Below, piece by piece: positions 55,656 to 64,000 of a DNA stretch of 64,000 nucleotides (its first letter is position 1; each line of letters starts with the position of its first letter). A program made the translations under genes and the position numbers. Location of the stretch: the NCBI RefSeq assembly GCF_037325665.1, contig NC_090246.1, positions 33,148,286-33,212,285 of the forward strand, given 5' to 3'. This DNA is from Littorina saxatilis. Lineage: Eukaryota > Mollusca > Gastropoda > Littorinimorpha > Littorinidae. Below the pieces are notes generated by a model that was not told the origin of the DNA, did not search any database, and saw only the letters and a program-made list of their open reading frames with translations.

Positions 55656-58600
55656 TTCCAAGGATATGATGAATACTAAAACAAGTAAATAGATTGTTTT
55701 GTGCCATCATAGTGACTTTATAAAGAGTTCCCGCAAAGCGTAAAGATAACTTATTATTGGTACCCAATTGTTTCTTCCAGACCATCACTTTCAGTCAGAC
55801 AGGGCCGGACCCAGGGGGGGGGGGGGGGGGGGGAGTTCCAGGGACCCCCACCCCTGGAAAAAGCATGTACCTTGCTTTGAGTGTTTTTGTTTTTTTTCCG
55901 CTGATTTGTCCCCCCAAAAAAGGAGGGAACCCCCCCCCCCCTTACAACTCATTTGGTCCGGCCCTGGTCAGATACAATATTATAATACGCTTCCAATTTC
56001 ACCCCCCTCTCTCTCTCTCTCTCCTCCTCATCCTCCTCTCTCTTCCCTTGTCCCATTTGGCTTTTTTTTTCTTGAAAAGTCTTTTTCAAAATCAGCCGTA
56101 GTCTAGAGAACCTACAGGGTTTCTTCCAGATCATCACTATCAGTCTGATACAATACGAATCCAATTTTACACCCCCCTCCACCCCTCCCACCTCCCAGGC
56201 TCTATCTTTCCCGCTTTCTCTGATTTCATCTTGTCCTAGTTGGCTCTTTTTCTTACAAAGTCTTCTTCAAAATCAGCCGTAGTCTAGAGAACCTACAGGG
56301 AAAGAATACATTTGTTTCAAGACGCCACTTCCACATATGGACATTATAGGCCCCCACTGCCAGTTTGAACAATCCTCTCGTGAGTCTGTCTCTGTCTCTG
56401 TTCTTGATAGACCAATTTCGTACAGCGATACATCACAGCCCCGCACTCGTTATTCACTTCAACTCGTGTGACAAGCAAAAAAAAAAAAGTCTCATATTTT
56501 CCGGGACAACAGGGAGTCGACCAGACTCGTACAGTGCGGATGGCTGCCCACAGACTCACGCGCAGAGATAGCCAGCACGAAATGGATGGGACACAACTCA
56601 CGTCTGCGGTGTCGTGGAAGCAGAATTGCTTCCCCTTGATTTCCCAGCATCCCACGCGCCAGGGAACAGAGAAGGCCGTAGCTAGTTATTCCGCTTTGGG
56701 TGAATTATAGCGGGTTTTACGAAGAGGCGGCTACGAAAGATGGACTTTTTTGGATGAATCCAGGGGCCCGGAAAAGAGGGAGAGAAGGAACTCTCCTGGG
56801 AGGAAGACGGGAAGAGTCACTATCAGTCTTGTGAGCAGAGCAGACGTCAAGGCAGGCGCCATTTGTCATCGGCCATGTTCACTTGTCTGTTTTACTTCCT
56901 GCTTTAGTGTGTAGCTTCGCGTCAAACCCCTTGTTGAAGCTTAAAGAGAAAGTTTTTGCTGAAGCTTAAAATCAGACGCATTCATGTTGCGTGTTATTGC
57001 CCAGCCCTGTAGGCCAACAACTGGTTTCAGCTAAGAGCGTGACCTTTTTGGTAGACTGAACTCTCTTTTTGTTGGGCAGCTCCTCCTTCTATTGATATCA
57101 GGACAAAAAATAAAGCACACCACAGAAGCCATGCGTTTTAATGTTGTGGAAATTATAAAAACGCACGCTGATGTTACCGTTTTACATTTCTTGGCTATTT
57201 TTATCGCAAAGAGCAGCAGAACTACTTATTCCTGATTGATTTATAATCAAAGAGGGTGGCTACTTAAAGCATTTCTTGTCGATTAATTACCTTCTTTAGT
57301 GTAGTAAAATCTTTCTTCATAGATCTAGTTGTTCGAGCATAATTTATTCACATTGCAGTTCTGGAGGAGACTTCCATTTGTATGTGAAGCCTGAGTTTTG
57401 TGAATATATGAGAATCTTACCTCGATTTGGTATTTCTGTTGCCACTCTGCGGCTTCCTTAAACAGGGCATACTTCTCTTCCGTCTGAAAAGTAGAGAGAA
57501 ATCATCACAAAGTTTTAATTTCCTTCCTCAACTTTGTAAATTCAGTAAGGAGGCGACTGAAAAAAAAATAACAAATCTTTATTCACCATGTCAAAGCATT
57601 TCATAAGATCAGTCATTTTTAGTTTTTAGGTTTTTTTTTGTTTTAGACCAGAATCAATCAATCAATCAATATGAGGCTTATATCGCGCGTATTCCGTGGG
57701 TACAGTTCTAAGCGCAGGGATTTATTTTTTTATTTTTTTATTTTTATTTTATGCAATTTATATCGCGCACATATTCAAGGCGCAGGGATTTATTTATGCC
57801 GTGTGAGATGGAATTATTTTTACACAATACATCACGCATTCACATCGACCAGCAGATCGCAGCCATTTTGGCGCATATCCTACTTTTCACGGCCTATTAT
57901 TCCAAGTCACACGGGTATGACTTTCTAACTTTCAAAGGAGGACCATTTCTTATTTAACATTGTACTTGCATCATCATGTAGTGGGAATGACAATGTGCGC
58001 ACTTTTCTCTTCTTGTTTGATGTCACGTTCTATCTGTTCCTGTCTGCATGTCCGTCCACCTCTCCCCTTGCTTTTGTGCCTACCTGTCTGTCTGTCTGTC
58101 TGTCTGTCTTTCTTTCTGTCTGACTGTCCTTCTTTCTTTAAGGGTACAGTCTTTGAGAAAACAGTTCTGCATAACTCACCGTAGCTTCCGTTTCTCCTAG
58201 CATGGCTTTAACCCATGCCTGTGCAGCTGGAGAGTTGGCACGGATGTTGTCCACTCGACCTTTGCGGAATCTCCGTATGGACGCACTCTCGTAGGTCATC
58301 GCCATACAGCCGTGTAACCTGGAATAACATTTTTTTCATTTTCATTGCTGTATTATTCCATTGATGGCAAATTCGGTCCACTTCCTTCGTGCGGAAAACA
58401 AGCAGCAACAAGGGGCTCACTACCCAGGTGTATGCGTGTTATCAGTAAACGGACTTTGGGTCATTATGTAAAATGACCCGTGTCTCTCCTGGTCTTGATT
58501 CAATCCCGTGACCCAAGGATCACAAGGCCAGTTCTGTATCAACCTAACCACCCACATACATGTATACATACTAAGCGCGTAAGTTACCTAATGTCTACCT

Positions 58601-58995
58601 CTGCAATTAATTTTGTTTAATATGTTGATGTTATCAAAAACCTCTGTAAATACGTACTTTTTCATGCATGTTATTGTGGATGTGTTTCAGCGTTTCACAA
58701 TAGCAATAGGGTCCAATATTTAGACTCGAACAAGTATAATGCGACTCGTCTTCGACTCGTCGGCATTATACTTGTCTCGTCTAAAAATTAATATCGGACC
58801 CTATTGATACGCTGAAAACTCAATAGCTGTTAATATTACCCTCACGATATCTGCGTGTAGAGGAAATCTTACTTGTAATATGTCAGCTGCAGTGCTAGCT
58901 GAATATAGCCGTCTGGGCTGACTCCTTGACTTTTGGGGAAATTTCGGCCGTATTCATCAAAACGTAGAAGGCAGAAATCCAGGTTGTCAATCATT
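54447..58995 (-). CDS. choline O-acetyltransferase-like enzyme, 3' part (last 5 exons)
   Basis: Exons 58995-58873, 58318-58180, 57483-57421, 55476-55336 and 54665-54447 join in frame into 227 codons. Hallmarks of the choline/carnitine acyltransferase family: SPDGYIQLALQLTYYK, TYESASIRRF, GRVDNIR, GIDCHLLGLRE, LSTSQVPTTT (STS motif) and CYGPVVPDGYGTCYNP. The family moves acyl groups between CoA and choline or carnitine. V and N in GRVDN are the choline-type residues (carnitine enzymes have T and T, mouse CrAT T465/T467), but the place of CrAT R518 (Asn in ChAT) is Cys here. The catalytic His and all 5' exons lie beyond the right edge. Alternative: an acetyltransferase with a different substrate. 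Confidence 0.85.
55186..55275. repeat. GAT/GAC trinucleotide repeat
   Basis: GACGATGACGATGATGACG and variants, just upstream of the exon d donor region on the plus map. Confidence 0.85.
55336..55476 (-). CDS. acyltransferase exon d
   Basis: TVLGKGIDCHLLGLREAAAE ... INYFQLSTSQ. Acceptor gtgttacag, donor CAG|GTATGA. Contains the STS motif and the unusual Cys. Confidence 0.87.
55770..56300. repeat. segmental duplication; first copy holds a MITE
   Basis: TTCTTCCAGA.CATCACT..TCAGTC, then AAATCAGCCGTAGTCTAGAG and AACCTACAGGG, occur in both copies (about 55780-56118 and 56119-56300). Confidence 0.8.
55800..55966. mobile_element. G/C-rich TIR element, short copy with empty-site proof
   Basis: CAGGGCCGGACC ... 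GGTCCGGCCCTG, 167 bp, flanked by GTCAGA. The neighbouring duplicate segment (56121-56300) has the uninterrupted site, which fixes the ends. Confidence 0.85.
56310..57420. other. acyltransferase intron c-d, unassigned
   Basis: Exons c and d join at exactly the family's expected length, so no exon is missing here; open stretches at 56344-56655 are not coding by that test. Confidence 0.6.
57421..57483 (-). CDS. acyltransferase exon c (63 bp)
   Basis: TEEKYALFKEAAEWQQKYQI plus E; fills exactly the helix between the GRVDN and HLLGL motifs. Acceptor ttttcag, donor GAG|GTAAGA. Confidence 0.82.
57655..57918 (-). mobile_element. SINE tail T2 fragment
   Basis: Tail with CAAT tract and ATATCGCGC blocks; the tRNA head is missing. 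Contains an internal AT-rich duplication of the TATATCGCGC block. In an intron of the acyltransferase gene. Confidence 0.75.
58080..58140. repeat. CTGT/CTTT microsatellite at acyltransferase exon b
   Basis: CTGT units ending ~50 bp from the exon b donor. Confidence 0.85.
58180..58318 (-). CDS. acyltransferase exon b
   Basis: LHGCMAMTYESASIRRF, GRVDNIR and a helix to GETEAT. Acceptor gttattccag, donor ACG|GTGAGT. Carries the choline-type V and N. Confidence 0.87.
58395..58552 (-). mobile_element. tRNA-derived SINE, related to 11890-12167
   Basis: Head with GGTTAGGTTGATACAGAAC and ACGGGATTGAATC, tail ending near CATACACCTGGGTAGTGAGC. In an acyltransferase intron, next to exon b. Confidence 0.6.
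58685..58818. mobile_element. fold-back MITE-like element
   Basis: Arms TTTCAGCGT..CAATAGGGTCC..AGTATAATGC and the reverse complement GCATTATACT..GGACCCTATTG..ACGCTGAAA, tiny loop rich in CGACTCGT. In an acyltransferase intron. Confidence 0.72.
58873..58995 (-). CDS. acyltransferase exon a
   Basis: MIDNLDFCLLRFDEYGRNFP then KSQGVSPDGYIQLALQLTYY. Acceptor gttttcag, donor AA|GTAAGA. Confidence 0.85.
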
Positions 58996-59152
58996 CTGAA
59001 AACAATCACTGATAAAATAAACGCAGCAGTGAAAACATATAGTTTTCTGCAGCAAGACGTCCGAGCTGTCAATCAGCCTAAAAACCAAACACACACCAGA
59101 AAATCCGTAACAATATTTTGTATACAGGCTTTTCTACAGAGAGAGAGAAAAA

Positions 59153-60025
59153 CAAGTCGCGTAAGGCGAAAATACAATATTTAGTCAAGTAGCTGTCGAA
59201 CTCACAGAATGAAACTGAACGCAATGCCATTTTTCAGCAAGACCGTATACTCGTAGCATCGTCAGTCTACCGCTCATGGCAAAGGCAGTGAAATTGACAA
59301 GAAGAGCGGGGTAGTAGTTGCGCTAAGAAGGATAGCACGCTTTTCTGTACCTCTGTTTGTTTTAACTTTCTGAGCGTGTTTTTAATCTAAACATATCATA
59401 TGTATATGTTTTTGGAATCAGGAACCGACAAGGAATAAGATGAAAGTGTTTTTAAATTGATTTGGACAATTTAATTTTGATAATAATTTTTATATATTTA
59501 ATTTTCAGAGCTTGTTTTTAATCCGAATATAACATATTTATATGTTTTTGGAATCAGCAAATGATGGAGAATAAGATAAACGTAAATTTGGATCGTTTTA
59601 TAAATTTTTATTTTTTTTTACAATTTTCCGATTTTTAATGACCAAAGTCATTAATTAATTTTTAAGCCACCAAGCTGAAATGCAATACCGAACCCCGGGC
59701 TTCGTCGAAGATTACTTGACCAAAATTTCAACCAATTTGGTTGAAAAATGAGGGCGTGACAGTGCCGCCTCAACTTTCACGAAAAGCCGGATATGACGTC
59801 ATCAAAGACATTTATCAAAAAAATGAAAAAAAACGTTCGGGGATTTCATACCCAGGAACTCTCATGTCAAATTTCATAAAGATCGGTCCAGTAGTTTAGT
59901 CTGAATCGCTCTACACACACACACACACACACACACGCACAGACACACACACATACACCACACCCTCGTTTCGATTCCCCCTCGATGTTAAAATATTTAG
60001 TCAAAACTTGACTAAATATAAAAAG
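59153..60025 (+). mobile_element. 0.87-kb element, copy G
   Basis: Full length with both ends; hairpin slightly changed (ATATTTAGTC / GACTAAATAT, compensatory). Upstream of acyltransferase exon a, in an intron if the gene continues. Confidence 0.86.
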
Positions 60026-60220
60026 ACAAGACAAGACAATGGTTTATTTTCTTATAGGCCATTGGCCCCTGGAAAGGGGGTAATATATATACAGTGAACA
60101 CTTTTCGTAAAGCTTGCAGCTAGGAAAAACATTATGCAATAAGACGTGTCTAAATCATATTTCACAAAGTAGATTTCGAACAGTTGGAAAGGAATCATTC
60201 ATGTACGTGCTCATGGAACA

Positions 60221-60325
<105 letters not shown>

Positions 60326-61043
60326 TAAAGACAGAGACGCGCCTTTGTCCTCGTGTTGCAAAATTTACTTCTACGTTGCGCTACATCCCCATCTACTGTT
60401 CAATCAACAGCAAAACGTTTAACTCATTCAGCAAAATGTTTATCTATTAACGAATATTCTGTCCATATCTCAAGCCATTATAGAACGAACAGACCTGACA
60501 GGAAATGATTGACCTTGAACACTCCTTGAAGTACATGCCCTAGACAGCAGGCTTTCAGAAAATGGCTCGAGGCCAAGTGTGCTAAAAACATGCAAATTTG
60601 AAACAATTTTCCCAAGCTTGTTTGCGCATCTGATGGGTCATGTCGGACACCGTGAAGGACTTGGTGAAAATAGTTTTTGCTCTCCTTTTTTTGGACGTAA
60701 AAACGACATTGATTTTTGTGTGTCCTGAAGGGCAAGAATTGCTCTCTTTTGCTCTCAGCGCGCACCCCACATGCCCGAGGAGGCGGATAACAGGACAGCG
60801 CTCCGCTCAGTTCTTGTCATCTCTTCTTCACCGTCTTCTCTACATCTCTGCTTTGTTTCTTTGCCTCCCCCCCTCCCCCATTTCTTTTTTATGTTTTGTT
60901 CGTCACCCCCTCTCTATTTCCCTAGGCGCTTTTGCCTCCCCCAAGTTTTCAAAACAAACCCAACAACAGCATAATTCTTGTCCATTACCCTTGGCGCTGT
61001 CGCTCACCATCAGTTTCAAAGAAACTCAAACACCATCACAATC

Positions 61044-61112
61044 CTTTTTACATTTAGTCAAGTTTTGACTAAATGTTTTAACGTAGAGGGGGGAATCGAG
61101 ACGAGGGTCGTG

Positions 61113-61185
<73 letters not shown>

Positions 61186-61924
61186 GAGCGATTCAGATTA
61201 AACTACTGGACCGATCTTTATGAAATTTGACATGAGAGTTCCTGGGTATGATATCCCCAGACGTTTTTTTTCATTTTTTCGATAAATGTCTTTGATGACG
61301 TCATATCCGGCTTTTTGTAAAAGTTGAGGCGGCACTGTCACACCCTCATTTTTCAATCAAATTGATTGAAATTTTGGCCAAGCAATCTTCGACGAAGCCC
61401 GGACTTCGGTATTGCATTTCAGTTTGGTGGCTTACAAATTTATTATTGACTTTGGTCATTAAAAATCTGAAAATTATAAAAAAAACAATTAAATTAAAAC
61501 GATCCAAATTTACGTTCATCTTATTCTTCATCATTTCTTGATTTCAAAAACATATATATGTTATATTCGGATTAAAAACAAGCTCTGAAAATTAAAAATA
61601 TAAAAACTATGATCAAAATTAAATTTCCGAAATCGATTTAAAAACAATTTCATCTTATTCCTTGTCAGTTCCTGATTCCAAAAACATATAGATATAATAT
61701 GTTTGGATTAAAAACACGCTCAGAAAGTTAAAACGAAGAGAGGTACAGAAAAGAGTACTATGCAGCACAGCGAAACCACTACCACGCTAAACAGGCTCGT
61801 CAGTTTCACTGCGTTTTGCACGAGCGGCGGACTACTGTCATTGTGAAAAAATGCAGTGCGTTCAGTTTCATTCTGTGAGTTCCACAGCTTGACTAAATGT
61901 AGTAATTTCGCCTCAAGCGACTTG
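61044..61924 (-). mobile_element. 0.87-kb element, copy H
   Basis: Reverse orientation, full length; long TG tract next to the hairpin end. Confidence 0.87.
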
Positions 61925-61970
61925 TTCATTTCTGTCTGTTAACTATTTGTATGTGTGGAATCGTGATGTT

Positions 61971-62052
61971 TACATTTAGTCAAGTTTTGACTAAATGTTT
62001 TAACATAGAGGTGGGAATCGAGACGAGGGTCGTGGTGTATGTGTGTGTGTCG

Positions 62053-62093
<41 letters not shown>

Positions 62094-62814
62094 GATTCAG
62101 ACCAAACTACTAGACCGATCTTTATGAACTTTTACATGAGAGTTCCTGGGAATGATATCCCCGGACACATTTTTCTTTTTTTCGATAAATACGTTTGATG
62201 ACGTCATATCCGGCTTTTTGTAAAAGTTGAGGCGGCACTGTCACACCCTCATTTTTCAATCAAATTGATTAAAATTTTGGCCAAGCAATCTTCGACGAAG
62301 ACCAGACTTCGGTATTGCATTTCAGCTTGGTGGCTTAAAAATTTATTAATGACTTTTTATTTTTTTATGAAACGATCCAAATTTACGTTCATCTTATTCT
62401 TCATTATTTTCTGATTCCAAAAAACATATAAATATGTTATATTTGAATTAAAAACAAGCTCTGAAAAATTAAATATATAAAAATTATGATCAAAATTAAA
62501 TTTTCGAAATCAATTTAAAAACACTTTCTTCTTATTCCTTGTCGGTTCCTGATTCCAAAAACATAATAGATATGATATGTTTGGATTAAAAACACACTCA
62601 GAAAGTTAAAACAAAGAGAGGTACAGAAAAGCGTGCTATCCTTCTCAGCGCAACTACTACCCCGCTCTTATGTCAATTTCACTGCCTTTGCCATGAGCGG
62701 TGGACTGACGATGCTACGAGTATACGGTCTTGCTGAAAAATTGCATTGCGTTCAGTTTCATTCTGTGAGTTCGACAGCTTGACTAAATGTTGTATTTTCG
62801 CCTTACGCGACTTG
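61971..62814 (-). mobile_element. 0.87-kb element, copy I
   Basis: Reverse orientation, full length, 46 bp from copy H and in the same orientation. Confidence 0.87.
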
Positions 62815-63495
62815 TTTAATGTGAATTTTATTTGTGCTTGTAGAAAGCGCTCTGAGATTGCTATTTGACGTTGCATAGCGCTATTTATCCCATGACCTGC
62901 CTCTTTGTCTCTGTTAGCTGAGAGGTGATTATTCTGAATTGTAATTCAATCAAGTTTGCGTTTTAATGAAACAGATCCTGTGATTGGTCAGAATGCCCCA
63001 ACTCATTAAAAATTACAGGTGACTAATTGTCGATAGCCACTCGCTAAAAAATCCATTAACAACCTGCTGGCGAGGCGCATTGATACAACCTCAACTAGTC
63101 TCGGTTAGCTTTGAGGGTCATTTTACAAGTAGGAAATATGAAGTACCAACGAAATACCGAGACCATAAGGTATGCGAAGTGATGACGTCGAATACGTGAC
63201 GTAAGTTGATGCATGAATTCTTTCGGACTACGTCAGTCAATTCCAAAGATCGCTTTTGTGATGAAAAGAATTTGTTTTGAGTTTGCTGTCCAGAAACCCG
63301 TCAAAAAAGATGGGAAAATGTATGTGAAAGAAAACAAAACAGGAGGAGAGTGATACGATAGGAATACAGAGACATATTTCTTGGATCTTGACCCTTGCAG
63401 GTAGGTGGACTGAAAGTAGTGTGTGAACAGAACAGAACCAATTCTGTCTGTTTACCATCACATGAAAGCAGGAAAGAGATCGTCGTCAGATTGAA
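62815..63495. other. unassigned, probably intronic
   Basis: Begins with a short AAGCGCTCTGAGATTGC block resembling a retroposon tail; otherwise no signal. Confidence 0.4.
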
Positions 63496-63678
63496 TTACA
63501 ATAACATTAACATGCTTCCATTTGAAACTTCTCGGTCTTCATCGTGGATTGACGCCCTCCCAAAGCCTAATTGAAGCCCTCCGTCGCTTCGCTCCGTCGG
63601 GCTTCAATTACCTTTGGTCGGGCGTCAATCCCCGATGAAGACCTCAAAGTTTCAAATGGAAGCATGTTAATGTGTAAT
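63496..63678. mobile_element. fold-back MITE-like element
   Basis: Arms ACATTAACATGCTTCCATTT and AAATGGAAGCATGTTAATGT, then inner GATTGACGCC / GGCGTCAATC; the centre is itself palindromic (GAAGCCC..GGGCTTC). Confidence 0.8.
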
Positions 63679-64000
63679 TATCCATCACAACCATATGGAT
63701 AACCCATCACAACCGAGTTTCGATCTCAACTGTCATTGGTCATTGTCTTTGATTTCAGAGTACAATTGAATAATTTATAGAGGTCATCTGCATATTCAGA
63801 GTTTACAGATGGACTACTTTTTTCAACATACGACTGAAATATTTTATGGTGTCAAAGTCAATATCACGTATAGGTACAGGCCTACATGTGTCAATATTGA
63901 GAAAATAAAGAATACTTCATACGATATGCACATTCAGCATGGATTTAAAGAGCGGAGTCGAGATATTTCGCTGGCTGAAGCGACTGCATGGTCAAAGGCA

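Noticed and set aside
56344-56655. Possible extra acyltransferase exon (KGKQFCFHDTADVS)
   Set aside because: Exons c and d already join at exactly the expected family length (EKYALFKEAAEW to HLLGLRE), so an extra exon would break the alignment.

Overview
The window is eukaryotic, repeat-rich animal DNA. Genes are split by long introns, SINEs and LINEs have tRNA-like and APE/RT features, and microsatellites are everywhere. The repeat families (long CA/GA tracts, a GACCTTGACC-type element, molluscan-looking SINEs) suggest a marine mollusc, probably a caenogastropod snail such as a periwinkle; that taxon is inferred from memory of similar repeats, not proven here.

Two host genes lie head to tail on the minus strand. 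(1) 58995-54447: the last five exons (227 codons) of a choline/carnitine acyltransferase-family gene, closest in motif to choline O-acetyltransferase; its 5' part lies beyond the right edge. (2) 49112-6348: a gene of 15 exons spread over 42.8 kb. All 14 introns keep the reading frame and end in GT/AG, and the predicted protein has 1663 residues: a degenerate EF-hand N-terminus, about 12-14 WD40 blades (probably two propellers), a basic/acidic linker, and a 504-residue low-complexity tail with 21-residue repeats. It resembles the WDR64 / 'WD repeat-containing protein on Y chromosome' family.

The rest is mostly mobile DNA and tandem repeats. There are nine copies of a ~0.87 kb non-coding element with a 3' hairpin (Helentron/HINE-like hypothesis), a G/C-rich TIR family (four copies plus one at the left edge), several fold-back MITEs, a degraded L1/Tx1-type LINE with a SINE inserted in it, modular SINEs built from three heads and two tails, and an intact-looking 1.5 kb Tc1-like transposon at 45889-47406.

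The most striking observation is in the introns of the WD40 gene. Four of them carry tandem arrays whose repeat unit contains the neighbouring exon's own splice junction: a 26-bp unit (~98 copies) and an 80-bp unit (~16 copies) carry the exon end plus 5' splice site, a 119/122-bp unit carries the 3' splice site plus exon start, and a 38-bp unit carries the polypyrimidine tract plus AG. Several other splice sites of the gene lie within about 30 bp of a microsatellite. The window therefore shows repeated growth of decoy splice sites at exon edges of one gene.
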